Source: Chloroflexota bacterium (lineage in GTDB: Bacteria > Chloroflexota > Dehalococcoidia > Lucifugimonadales > UBA3495). From it: 64,000 bases of DNA. The stretch spans positions 51,679 to 115,678 of the forward strand of contig JACZUF010000006.1 of NCBI GenBank assembly GCA_022573285.1. Direction: 5' to 3'. This document shows positions 43,573 to 52,214 of this stretch, piece after piece. The notes under the pieces were generated by a model, which saw nothing but the letters and a program-made list of their open reading frames with translations, did not search any database and had not been told where the DNA came from. The translations under genes and the position numbers were made by a program. Every line of letters starts with the position of its first letter. Within the stretch, counting starts at the first letter, position 1.

Positions 43573-43702
43573 GCGTTGCATCCAAGCAACGGACCCGCCA
43601 CGCCGCCGCCGCCGTGGGTGTCGTAGAATGTCCGCATCGGCCCCCGCAGGCGAATGAGACCGTAAACGGTTGATATGGGTCCGTTGGGAGCTGGAGAGTG
43701 TA

Positions 43703-44497
43703 ATGGGGCTTATTAAACTGCCTATGGCGATGGTCCTGCCTGCCATGACCGTGGCGCTGGCCGCTTTGGCGGCCTGCGGCGGAACGGCGGACACGCCAAG
43801 TCCGGCCGCGACAGTCCAGGCCCTGGACCCTGCGGCCACCACCGTTCCCGCCGCCAGCCCCAGGCCCACCATCACCCCCGCCCCCCGGCAACTGACCGTG
43901 GAATTGGAGGGCGACGGTCCCGAGGTCCTGGGGCCCTTTGCCATGGGCGCCGGGGTGCTGATCGCCTTTGTCCGCTACGAGGGCGAGGGCCCCTTCTCCA
44001 TGACCTTTATGGGCGGAGAAAAAGGCATCGTAAAGTCCATTGATTCAAGCCCCAGCCCCTACCGGGGTGAACGGGTGCACAGCGTATTCGAAGGCAACAG
44101 TGAGGGGCTGCTTCCAGGAGACTACAAGGTTGAGATCGAAGCCGGTGGCCCGTGGCGCCTGCGGATGTTCCAGGAGAGGGCCGTCAGAGGTCAATCTCCC
44201 ACGATCTCCTTGTCGGGCAGCGGCGACGGCGGCGGTAGCTGGCTGCGGCTGGACGAGGGTCACTACACCATGACCACCAGTCACACCGGACCCTCCAGTT
44301 TCACGGTTGAACTATTCGACTCCCAGGGTCTGCCGCCGTACCGGATCGTGCAGGCGGCGGGAGAACATGAAGGGACGCAGCAGTTCACCGTCGGCGGCGG
44401 AGCGCCGGGGGAGAACCCACAGGCAGGGTTCTATGCCATGGGGGTCAGGTCCGAGGGCGATTGGGAAATAACCATCACGAACAACGATGCTCCGTAG
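43703..44497 (+). CDS. lipoprotein, unknown function
   Basis: The 264-residue protein starts MGLIKLPMAMVLPAMTVALA with lipobox LAALAACGG, then a Pro/Thr-rich linker (SPRPTITPAPRQ). The body is beta-rich with regular hydrophobic alternation and the final ITNNDAP. The ATG at 43703 follows GGAGAG; the frame opens 11 codons earlier. It looks like an extracytoplasmic beta-sandwich protein. It is followed 33 bp later by the SRPBCC gene. Confidence 0.75.
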   Translation: MGLIKLPMAMVLPAMTVALAALAACGGTADTPSPAATVQALDPAATTVPAASPRPTITPAPRQLTVELEGDGPEVLGPFAMGAGVLIAFVRYEGEGPFSMTFMGGEKGIVKSIDSSPSPYRGERVHSVFEGNSEGLLPGDYKVEIEAGGPWRLRMFQERAVRGQSPTISLSGSGDGGGSWLRLDEGHYTMTTSHTGPSSFTVELFDSQGLPPYRIVQAAGEHEGTQQFTVGGGAPGENPQAGFYAMGVRSEGDWEITITNNDAP

Positions 44498-44530
44498 CAA
44501 CTCGGCCGCGGTGACGCGGCGTTTAGGCCC

Positions 44531-45088
44531 ATGGTGAAGCCGGTCAGTGGCACCCAGAGATGGGTGCTGATCAACGCCAGCCCGGCGTCGGTGTTCGCCT
44601 ATCTGGCCGACCTGCCGCGTCACGGGGAATGGGACGCCCACACGGGGTTCAGGGTGGTCCGGACATCGGATGAGCCGGTTGCCGAGGGCTCATTCTGCGA
44701 TCGGGAGCGTTTCGAGACCTTTCAGGCGCCGATTCTGCGGGGCGGCGCAGTGACCCACCAGGTCTCCTGGGTCAAGAGCCTCACCGTTACCGGCTGCGAC
44801 CCCAACCGGGGTCTGGACTTCGAGACAAAAAACCTCTACAACGGCCTGTCCATCGGCTCGGAATCGGTCTCCTTCAGATTGTTCCCGGAAGGCGCGGGCA
44901 CCGTGCTGGTGATGACCAGCAAAAGGAACGCTCACATGCCGGGGCCCTTCTACGTCATCATGTTGGTCACGGAGTTCGTCCAAGGCCTGGCCTCGCGGCT
45001 ATTTATTAGTTGGCTGTTGCGAAGGTTCCCAGGCCTCCGTTCCAACGCCCAGTTGTCCCGCATCAAGACCGAGATGGAGCGGCGGTGA
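44531..45088 (+). CDS. SRPBCC family protein
   Basis: This 185-residue protein shows a polyketide-cyclase/START-like start: VLINASPASVFAYLADLPRHGEWD. The central region SFCDRERFETFQAP has a cysteine, and the C-terminus is basic and helical. Such proteins bind lipids or other hydrophobic ligands. It is probably cytoplasmic. The role is unknown. Confidence 0.8.
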   Translation: MVKPVSGTQRWVLINASPASVFAYLADLPRHGEWDAHTGFRVVRTSDEPVAEGSFCDRERFETFQAPILRGGAVTHQVSWVKSLTVTGCDPNRGLDFETKNLYNGLSIGSESVSFRLFPEGAGTVLVMTSKRNAHMPGPFYVIMLVTEFVQGLASRLFISWLLRRFPGLRSNAQLSRIKTEMERR

Positions 45089-45257
45089 ATGCCGGCGGGC
45101 CTTGCCTGGCGCCGGACCCACACCTACACTGCACCCCGGAATCCAGCATGATGTGGAAGCCGTTGGCGCAATCACCGGAGTAGCCCACGGTCCTCTGGTA
45201 AATGCCGCAGATTGACATTCATTGAAAGGGCTGCTTACAATTCCGGCAACTCGGTAA

Positions 45258-45280
45258 GGTAACCAATTTGAGTGGTTACC
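45258..45280. promoter_or_regulatory. 8-bp inverted repeat upstream of the DUF169 gene
   Basis: GGTAACCA and TGGTTACC are separated by 7 nt, a perfect dyad 33 nt before the start codon. It resembles an operator for a dimeric regulator; no regulator gene is adjacent. Confidence 0.5.
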
Positions 45281-45312
45281 AGGTGGAACGATAGATTCAG
45301 CCTAGATAGAGG

Positions 45313-46029
45313 ATGGTGACTTTGCCGCAGTCTTACGCCGAATTATCGGCGTTTCTAGAATATAAGTTGCAACTGGGGTTGCAGCCTATCGCGCTGGCCT
45401 ATGTAACGGAGGCCCCGCAAGATATCCCACGTGTCCGAGCGGTTGCCCCCTCAAGCTGTGCTTTCTGGCGTCAGGCGGAGGTTGAAGTTTTCTACGCGTC
45501 GGCGGCGGACCATTTCAAATGTCCATTAGGTGCTTCGGTCCTGGGTTTTAGCCTGCCTGACCAACAGACAAGAGAGCTACGGGAGGAACTGGAGATAATG
45601 TGCGGCATGTCCTACATCAGGGCAGCCGAGGTGGAGCACCTCCCTAAAGTGGCTCGATCTTTCGAGGGTATAGTATACGGAGCTCTGCACCACTTCCCGT
45701 TGGAACCTGACGCCGTGCTGCTATGGGTTACGCCCCGGCAGGCCATGACGATCAGCGAGGCCTGCGGCCTCACCAATTGGGCGTCAACCCCCGGTGGGTT
45801 GCTCGGGCGGCCCGCGTGCGCCGCCATACCCGTGGCCATGTCCCAAGGCGAGCCGTCCGTTTCCTTGGGCTGCGTGGGTATGCGGATCAACACCAGCATA
45901 CCCGAAGAATTTCTCCTCATGGTGATACCGCGGAATAGACTGGAAACCCTGGAGGACGACTTGTCTCGAGTTGCCCGAGTCCACGGTCAGATGGAGGCTC
46001 GATACTTAGAGCGTATCGACTCGGCATAG
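45313..46029 (+). CDS. DUF169 family protein
   Basis: This 238-residue protein has the DUF169 signature set: an N-terminal LQPIALAYVTEAPQDI, then CAFWRQA, FKCPLGASVLGFSLP, GLLGRPACAAIPVAMSQG and VSLGCVGMRINTSIPEEF. The repeated conserved cysteines (CPLGA, RPACA, SLGCVG) suggest a metal or cofactor site. The family's biochemical function is not established. The start is an ATG or GTG near 45313 with GAGGATGG upstream. Confidence 0.88.
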   Translation: MVTLPQSYAELSAFLEYKLQLGLQPIALAYVTEAPQDIPRVRAVAPSSCAFWRQAEVEVFYASAADHFKCPLGASVLGFSLPDQQTRELREELEIMCGMSYIRAAEVEHLPKVARSFEGIVYGALHHFPLEPDAVLLWVTPRQAMTISEACGLTNWASTPGGLLGRPACAAIPVAMSQGEPSVSLGCVGMRINTSIPEEFLLMVIPRNRLETLEDDLSRVARVHGQMEARYLERIDSA

Positions 46030-46112
46030 GAGTTTAGGGCCTAAAGCGGCGGCGGCGACAACTAGAAGACTATTGCGGGGCCTTCACCTGTTGCGGCATT
46101 GCGTTCTGGCGG

Positions 46113-47111
46113 TCAGTCTTCTACCTCCACCTCCAGAGCTACGTTGGTTTCGGTGTTAACTCGTATATCTATCTGAAGACCCACTCGGAGGTCAGATAGG
46201 GTTCCCTTAAAATCGTCATCCAGTTCTATGCGCGTCTGGTCAGCGACGGTGAATGTGAGTATACGACCGCTCTCAGTCTCTACCGTGATTTCGTTTCCCT
46301 CGATGCCGACTATGACGCCTTCGATCTCTTCTTCATTGCTTTCTTCGTGTTGTTCTTCGATCTCAATCTCCAAGGCGTCGCGGGTAAAGGGATCAAATTT
46401 GGCCTCTATGGTTGCCCCCACCTGAAGGTCAGCTAAAGTACCTGGGATGTCGTGCTCGAGTTCGAACCGCGTACGTTCGCCCACAATCAGCGTCAGTATT
46501 CGGCCTCGTTCGGTCTCCACGGTCACTTCGCTGCCGGCTATCTCTAGGACTACTCCGTCTATCTCCGCCTCCTCCTCATCGGAATCGATTTTGAAGGCGA
46601 CCCGGCTTTCGGGGTCGAACTTGACTTCTACTTCTGAGCCGACCCGGAGGTCGGACAGGGCGCCGGGGAAATCATCCTCTAGCTCGATGCGCGTATTTTC
46701 CGTGACCAGGACGGTGGCCTTCCGTCCAAGCGGGGACTCGATAGTGACTTCATTACCGGCGATCTCCACAATCCTACCTTGCAACTTTGCTTGGCGGGCT
46801 TTGATGCGTACAGCAACTTGCCCATCATCGTCAACTTCCACTTCCAAAGTTGTGCCGGGCTCGAGCGTTTCAAGCGCTGAAGACGCTCCTTCCGTCGCCA
46901 CGGGCGCATCCGTGGCGATGGTAAGGGTGATTGTCTTACCGTCCTTCGTCACGATCGTGATCTCGCCGTTAACCGAGTCCACGTTCTGGAGTATGCCCTC
47001 GATGAGCTGGTCCTCAGTGAGAGTGCAGGCTATCAGGACCATTAACAGCAATGGCACGAGCAGACCAATGAACTTGGTCGTCGATGCGCCCTTATGTCGA
47101 ATCAATTTCAT
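46113..47111 (-). CDS. lipoprotein with four DUF5666-like repeats
   Basis: This 332-residue protein has a signal peptide and lipobox (LLLMVLIACT). Four beta-rich repeats of about 65-85 residues follow, each with a GxVxxIxGNEVTVET-like strand, an ILTxxVxxxTRxELxDD segment and a DLRVGxxIEVKxDP segment. They resemble DUF5666 repeats of small extracytoplasmic OB-like domains. The ATG at 47111 has AGGAGG 7 nt upstream; longer starts are unlikely. Acidic inserts (EEQHEESNEEE) separate the last repeats. Confidence 0.75.
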   Translation of the reverse strand: MKLIRHKGASTTKFIGLLVPLLLMVLIACTLTEDQLIEGILQNVDSVNGEITIVTKDGKTITLTIATDAPVATEGASSALETLEPGTTLEVEVDDDGQVAVRIKARQAKLQGRIVEIAGNEVTIESPLGRKATVLVTENTRIELEDDFPGALSDLRVGSEVEVKFDPESRVAFKIDSDEEEAEIDGVVLEIAGSEVTVETERGRILTLIVGERTRFELEHDIPGTLADLQVGATIEAKFDPFTRDALEIEIEEQHEESNEEEIEGVIVGIEGNEITVETESGRILTFTVADQTRIELDDDFKGTLSDLRVGLQIDIRVNTETNVALEVEVED

Positions 47112-47429
47112 GACCATTCCTCCTGCTATAAGCAGCGTTACCGACGCAGACACGAACTCCATTTGTGGACAGTATACCCGGCGCTGTCTTACCCGAATGT
47201 TACTCATTTTCTGGAGTACTGACCTAATATCAGGTCGACACCGGAGCTGAGTGGGACGTGACATAAGCCGCGGCCCCTCCGGCGGTTACGGTGGTCAGGT
47301 CTTGGTCGGTCATCAAAGTCCGCCTCAGGCCAAATCTTGACACTCTAAAATGATGGCGCCCCTGGCAACCAGAGGCGCCATTGGGTCGTTGATATTGATC
47401 CTGCTGGCTACGGTACACCGGCGTCGCAC
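47112..47429. other. non-coding gap between two exported-protein genes
   Basis: This gap of about 318 bp holds the terminator at 47353-47381 for the upstream gene. It also has a TATACT on the minus strand near 47175 that may drive the DUF5666-like lipoprotein, and a short TAATATCAGGTCGAC segment. No ORF of interest was seen. Confidence 0.5.
47353..47381 (-). terminator. terminator of the acidic-repeat protein gene
   Basis: An 8-bp stem (ATGGCGCC/GGCGCCAT) with an inner 4-bp stem after one mismatch is followed on the minus strand by CATTTTAGAG. Confidence 0.7.
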
Positions 47430-49253
47430 CTAATGAATATCGTTTTCTTCATCCTCATCGTCTTCATCGTCGTCGTCATCGTCTTCTTCATCGTTGTTGT
47501 CGTCGTCGTTGTTTGAGTCACTGCCAGAATTGCTCTCCTCGTCGTCGTTACCTAAGGAGTTGCTGCCGGTGGGGTTTTCGTCATCGTCGTTGTTGTTTGA
47601 GTCACCGCCAGAATTGCTCTCCTCGTCGTCGTTACCTGAGGAGTTGCTGCCGGTGGGGTTTTCGTCATCGTCGTCGTTGCTTGAGTCACTGCCAAAATTG
47701 CCCCCCTCGTCGTCGTTACCTGAGGAGTTGCTGCTGGTGGGGTTTTCGTCATCCTCGTCCCCATCGTCTTCGTCCTCGACCTCCACCTCGTCACCGTGGG
47801 AGGAGCCGCTTCCGGGGCTGCCCGCCCCCTCGGGTTGAACGCCGTGGCTTGAGTCCTCCTCCTCGACCGCCTCCTGGGCGGCCTCCCAGGCATCTTCGAA
47901 CGACTTTACGGCGTCTTCGCAGGCGCCCGAATCATCTCCGGGAAAAGGTGGGAGGGTGCAGACTGTCACCTGCCCTAATGCTACGGCCTGCTCCGTCTGC
48001 GCGTCCGAGATATCGTCCGGTTCGCCACCGGCGGCAATTGCATCGTCGATGGCTACCTGGGCTATCATGGCATCGGCACTATGTAATTTATCGATGATAT
48101 TTCGGAGTTCAGTCAGCAGGGACGGATTAGTGATCTCCCCGTGATCTACAGCATGAAAGATTGCCTTGACCGCATGCCTCTCATTGTGGAAGAACTTCTC
48201 TCCATCATCGTCATCTAAAAGATGGAACTGGTCTCCCGGCACGAGGCTGTCCACACTATCTGCAATAAATTCGATGGCCTCATCGATTTCCTCATCAGCG
48301 TCTTCTACATCGCCGACACCTGTTGCGCTATCCAGCAAAGCTTGGACGGCCAGAAGCTCGGCAACGGCCTCTTGTTTGAGGCCAAGAGGTCCAAGCACCG
48401 AGGTTTCTTGCGTGGCGGTGTTGTTTGTTGAGTCGGGGTCGCCCTCGGTGGCCGACACGGTTACCGAGTTGGTCTTATTCCCCGTTGTCGTTGGCATCAC
48501 CTCCACGCTGATGGCGGCGGTGGCACCGTTGGCCAGGCTGCCCAATTCGCAACCGACTATACCTACGGGCGACTCTTCGCAAGTACCTTGGCTTGGCGTA
48601 GCCGAGCCAAAAGTTACGCCGAGCGGCAGAGTATCCGTCACGGTCACAACGCTGGCGGTCGAGGGGCCATTATTCGTAACTGTGATGGTGTACACGATGT
48701 TCTGCCCGAACGGCACCGGGTCGGCGGCATCGGTCTTGGTAACTGAAAGGTCGGCGACGGGATTGACCGTAATTACCACCGTGTCCGAGTCGGTCGATGG
48801 GGCTATTGTGTTGGCGTGACCCAGGTCGTTGCTGGTGGTGTTCAGGCTAGCCTCGCCAACAAAGTCCGGCGCCGGGGTGAAAACCAAGCCATCCAATGCC
48901 TCGTTGATATCCCCTTCGGTGCCCGAAAAAGTCATGAGCGCGTCGTCCGTGCCGTCACCCACCGTGAAACTAAATGGGGAGGAGGGTATGAAAGGCGAGA
49001 GGCTCACCACTCCACCAGTAACTCCCAGGGTTATCTCCACCGGCAAGTTTCCAGTCGTCGGGTGAGTGATTGAAATCGGGTTAAATTTGGCGGTAGAGAA
49101 GGTTAACGCCGCGTTCACCGTGGTCGCCTGTGGCCCCGGCACGTTGTTTACCGGCGCGTCGGCGAGAGCAATCCCTACCGAGAAAATCCCCAAAATAAAG
49201 GCCGCCACCAATACCGTAAATTGCGCTAAGGCCGATACACTTCGAACTTTCAT
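47430..49253 (-). CDS. secreted protein with DUF11-like domain and acidic Asn/Asp/Ser repeat tail
   Basis: This 607-residue protein has a signal peptide (MKVRSVSALAQFTVLVAAFI) and an N-terminal cadherin-like/Ig-like region (DGTDDALMTFSGTEGDINEA). A DUF11-type domain follows (DLSVTKTDAADPVPFGQNIV; DSTNNTATQETSV), then a helical region (about 290-460). The tail of about 150 residues is extremely acidic and contains three 28-residue repeats beginning ENPT(S/G)SNSSGNDDE. The tail may bind Ca2+ or act as a spacer on the cell surface. It lacks a sorting motif or C-terminal TM. Confidence 0.8.
   Translation of the reverse strand: MKVRSVSALAQFTVLVAAFILGIFSVGIALADAPVNNVPGPQATTVNAALTFSTAKFNPISITHPTTGNLPVEITLGVTGGVVSLSPFIPSSPFSFTVGDGTDDALMTFSGTEGDINEALDGLVFTPAPDFVGEASLNTTSNDLGHANTIAPSTDSDTVVITVNPVADLSVTKTDAADPVPFGQNIVYTITVTNNGPSTASVVTVTDTLPLGVTFGSATPSQGTCEESPVGIVGCELGSLANGATAAISVEVMPTTTGNKTNSVTVSATEGDPDSTNNTATQETSVLGPLGLKQEAVAELLAVQALLDSATGVGDVEDADEEIDEAIEFIADSVDSLVPGDQFHLLDDDDGEKFFHNERHAVKAIFHAVDHGEITNPSLLTELRNIIDKLHSADAMIAQVAIDDAIAAGGEPDDISDAQTEQAVALGQVTVCTLPPFPGDDSGACEDAVKSFEDAWEAAQEAVEEEDSSHGVQPEGAGSPGSGSSHGDEVEVEDEDDGDEDDENPTSSNSSGNDDEGGNFGSDSSNDDDDENPTGSNSSGNDDEESNSGGDSNNNDDDENPTGSNSLGNDDEESNSGSDSNNDDDNNDEEDDDDDDEDDEDEENDIH
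47500..47760 (-). repeat. three 84-bp tandem repeats within the acidic tail
   Basis: Three in-frame units of 28 residues (ENPT-SSNSSGNDDEGGNFGS and two variants) occur one after another, encoded by 84-bp units. The order of divergence (outer most changed, middle and last nearly equal) suggests recent expansion. Confidence 0.8.
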
Positions 49254-49887
49254 TCGATTCTACCTTTACCCGTTGTCGTTACGGGCGACGCTCGATGGCC
49301 CCACAATTTTTACCTCTTTCCTAACTTGTTATTTTGCCAGCCCGTTAGTTCTTGTCTGTGATCCACGTCACAACTTCGCCGATGGCTACAGTGCCTCCAG
49401 CGCCGTTGCCAAACAAAACTACCCGCGATGGAAATCATCCTCAGTGGACTGGCTTGTGGCAGTGTCGAAGATGGAAGGCAACCAGCCTGATTATGCCGAC
49501 AGCATCAGCACGAGGAAACTCTGGTTGGGTAAGACGCCGTTTGGACGATTGAGAACGGATTTTTAGTTCGATAGTTCTGCGAACGATGCGGCATTCTTGG
49601 CTTTCCCCAAGTCCATCTCCATCAACGGCGACGCCATCGCCGCCGGCGGCGGGGTCGGCCGGGCGATCCACTACTAGACCGGCGGTTGGGTCCAGCGCTG
49701 CTCGGGGCCTTTTACGACGGCGTGCGGAAAGAGCGGGACTCAGGAAGATTGTCCGGTCTCCGGAGGATTAGATGTTCTACTCAACCAAGAACTCCGTGTA
49801 GCGGACGATTCTATAGGCAGCTGACTTTCAAATAGACCCATCGCTGTAGCGAGCCTGTTTGAAACCGAATGCCATAGCGGGCGACCA
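49254..49887. other. long gap with traces of decayed coding sequence
   Basis: This region of about 630 bp has no intact gene. The forward frame from about 49569 reads DSSANDAAFLAFPKSISING and ends in GGGVGRAIHY-stop at 49677, like the C-terminus of a lost protein. Another frame just after reads LLGAFYDGVRKERDSGRLSG and stops at 49770. I cannot name the families. It adjoins the KAP gene and one copy of the 15-bp direct repeat. Confidence 0.4.
49663..49677. repeat. 15-bp direct repeat, copy 1 (GCGATCCACTACTAG)
   Basis: The same 15 bases occur at 51199-51213 in direct orientation, so the pair brackets the KAP NTPase gene. It forms the stop of the decayed ORF here and overlaps the stop region of the E1-beta gene at the other end. 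Confidence 0.5.
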
Positions 49888-51117
49888 TCAGCCGGCACTT
49901 GCCGAAACATTAAACGCATCACGAATCGTGGAGGCGGCCATGGTATTGTAAACATTGCCCGGAATTTTCTCCCGCAACTGCTGGAAAAAGTTTCGCACCA
50001 TACCATCATCCCAAAATGGCTTGTAAGCGAGGGCACCTTGGGCGATTATTTGGTCACCATCACTCCCCGGCCCTCCGCATCTTTCGAAAAACAAACCAAA
50101 CCTGTCCGGACTGTTGCGGCATACCTCGTGTAATCGAGGGAACCGAACCTGGATAGCTGTTGCGATTATCAGCAGCTTCTTGGCATCGGCGTCACCATCA
50201 AGGACGTTTCCGTATTCCTTGGCCACTTCCCGTACAATCCGCCACGCCGATATCAAACGATTGTAGTTTCTCGGATTGCCGTAGGCAGCCAATTCGAATA
50301 TTTCTTTAGTGGAAACATCACTCCCATAAATAGACTCAAGTTGGCTCATCCGAGCTTGAGGAATGGCGATTGAGTACTCGATAATTTTGTCTAAATAATC
50401 GCGGCCCAAATCGCCGAAGCCAGCTCCGTATCTGGCCTGGATTGCTCTTTCTACAACAGTCCTATCTACACCGATCACGAAAACACAGGGAGCCTGGTCT
50501 AAGAACAATTTGAGGGCTTCAAGCACCGCAATTACGTTGTCTGGGAGGCACCTATCGAGGTCGTCGACGAAGATTACCAGCTTTCGGCTCTTTTCCGGCG
50601 TAGAGGTCAGTGTTTGCAGATATTCCCCCACAAGAGATTCAAACTCTTTGGAGAATTCGTCGACAACAGTTAGAAAATCGTCGTCCTCTTCCACAGAAAG
50701 CGGGACCGCAACGCTGGATCCAAATGCCCCGATTGTTACGGTCGCCCTTCCGAGGCGTTTCAGCAATCCATTAGTGGTCTGGTGGATAAAACCATCAAGT
50801 CGGCCCTGGATGTCATCTCCATTCGTCGTCTCTTTCATCTTTTGCAAGATGCTGTGGATTAATGCGCCCCGAACATCGCCAATACTGTCATATTTCCAAG
50901 CGTTGAACCACAGGGTCTGGTAATTGTTGATTTCCAAATTGTGTTTCAGTTGCAACATGAATGACGATTTTCCAGCACCCCACGGCCCATAGACGCCAAT
51001 TGCGAAGGGCAAATCATCTGAAGAGGCCTTGACGATGATAGATTCTATGCCCGAGACGTACGGTCCGAACCCAAGCCGATCTTCAGATGTTGGGTTATCC
51101 AATCTTGTCATGACCAT
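49888..51117 (-). CDS. KAP-family P-loop NTPase
   Basis: This 409-residue STAND-related KAP NTPase has a Walker A GVYGPWGAGKSSFML at about 41-55 and a Walker B LVIFVDDLDRCLPDN. The sensor/lid region (VFVIGVDRTVVERAI; YLDKIIEYSIAIPQ; GNPRNYNRLI) is present. It lacks the TM insert of membrane KAPs. Its codons are AT-richer than those of neighbours. KAP NTPases occur in some antiphage systems, so a defence role is possible but unproved. The next gene is on the same strand but separated by 92 bp. Confidence 0.88.
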   Translation of the reverse strand: MVMTRLDNPTSEDRLGFGPYVSGIESIIVKASSDDLPFAIGVYGPWGAGKSSFMLQLKHNLEINNYQTLWFNAWKYDSIGDVRGALIHSILQKMKETTNGDDIQGRLDGFIHQTTNGLLKRLGRATVTIGAFGSSVAVPLSVEEDDDFLTVVDEFSKEFESLVGEYLQTLTSTPEKSRKLVIFVDDLDRCLPDNVIAVLEALKLFLDQAPCVFVIGVDRTVVERAIQARYGAGFGDLGRDYLDKIIEYSIAIPQARMSQLESIYGSDVSTKEIFELAAYGNPRNYNRLISAWRIVREVAKEYGNVLDGDADAKKLLIIATAIQVRFPRLHEVCRNSPDRFGLFFERCGGPGSDGDQIIAQGALAYKPFWDDGMVRNFFQQLREKIPGNVYNTMAASTIRDAFNVSASAG

Positions 51118-51198
51118 CTCCTAGAACGGTGTGGAAATATTATAGAGCGTTGCCTCCAACCAGATCCCATCATCGTCGCAGGGTCCTGTGCCGTCCGC

Positions 51199-51213
51199 GC
51201 GATCCACTACTAG
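51199..51213. repeat. 15-bp direct repeat, copy 2
   Basis: GCGATCCACTACTAG, identical to 49663-49677, overlaps the E1-beta stop codon. It might mark the end of an insertion of about 1.5 kb. Confidence 0.5.
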
Positions 51214-52193
51214 TAGGCGGCCAGCTCCCGGGCCGTCCGGATGATGTCGGGCGGGCCGGGCAATAGGGCGTCTTCCAGGGTTGGGCTGTAGGGGAACGAA
51301 GGCACGTCCGGCGCGGCCACTCTTTGCACCGGGGCGTCCAGATATTCGAATGCGTCCTTGGCGATGATGGCCGCCACCTCGGCCCCCACGCCGCCGGTCA
51401 GGTTGTCCTCGTGGACGATGCAGGCGCGGCCTGTTTTCTTCACTGATTCCAGGAGTGTGACCGTGTCCAGGGGGCTCACGGTGCGTAGGTCCACCACCTC
51501 GCAGCTTATCCCCTCCGCCGACAGGGTCTCCGCCGCCTCCAGGCAGTGGTGCACCGACAGTCCGTAGGAGATCAGGGACAGGTGCCGCCCTTCGCGCCGG
51601 ACCACGGCCTCTCCGATGGGCACGGTGTAATCTCCGTCCGGCACCTCGCCCCGCACCGTGTTGTAAGCGAGTTTGTGCTCGAAGAACAACACTGGGTTAT
51701 CGTCGCGGATGGCGGCTTTCAGCAGGCCCTTGGCGTCGTAGGGACTAGACGGCACGACCACCTTTAGTCCCGGCACGTGGGCGAAGTAGGCCTCGACGCT
51801 CTGGGAGTGGTAAAGCCCGCCCCGGACGCCTCCTCCGTAGGGCGCGCGAATGACCATCGGAACCGGGAACTCCCCGTTGGTGCGGTAGTGCATCCGCGCC
51901 GCTTCACTGACCAACTGGTTGAAAGCCGGGAATATGAAGTCGGCGAACTGTATCTCCACCACGGGGCGCATCCCGTTCATGGCCGCCCCGATGGCTACGC
52001 CGACCATGCCTGATTCGGCCAGCGGGGAGTCGATGACCCGGCCGGGACCGAACTCTTCCAATAAGCCGTCGGTAACCCGGAACACACCGCCGTTGATGCC
52101 GATGTCCTGACCGATGAGGAACACACCGGGGTCCGCCGCCATCTCTTCGCGGAGTCCCTCCCGCACAGCCTCAATCAAGCGCATTTCAGCCAT
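51210..52193 (-). CDS. 2-oxoacid dehydrogenase E1 component, beta subunit
   Basis: This 327-residue E1-beta-type transketolase-like protein works with the alpha subunit next to it in oxidative decarboxylation of pyruvate or branched 2-oxoacids. Motifs are IGQDIGINGGVFRVTDGL, DSPLAESGMVGVAIGAAMNG, and FADFIFPAFNQLVSEAARMHYR. The C-terminal RAPYGGGVRGGLYHSQS and VEVVDLRTVSPLDT are also typical. Starts at 52202 (GTG) and 52193 (ATG, GTGAGG just upstream) are possible. No E2 or E3 gene is in the window. Confidence 0.9.
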   Translation of the reverse strand: MAEMRLIEAVREGLREEMAADPGVFLIGQDIGINGGVFRVTDGLLEEFGPGRVIDSPLAESGMVGVAIGAAMNGMRPVVEIQFADFIFPAFNQLVSEAARMHYRTNGEFPVPMVIRAPYGGGVRGGLYHSQSVEAYFAHVPGLKVVVPSSPYDAKGLLKAAIRDDNPVLFFEHKLAYNTVRGEVPDGDYTVPIGEAVVRREGRHLSLISYGLSVHHCLEAAETLSAEGISCEVVDLRTVSPLDTVTLLESVKKTGRACIVHEDNLTGGVGAEVAAIIAKDAFEYLDAPVQRVAAPDVPSFPYSPTLEDALLPGPPDIIRTARELAAY

Positions 52194-52214
52194 AAACCTC
52201 ACCCATCACGCCGC

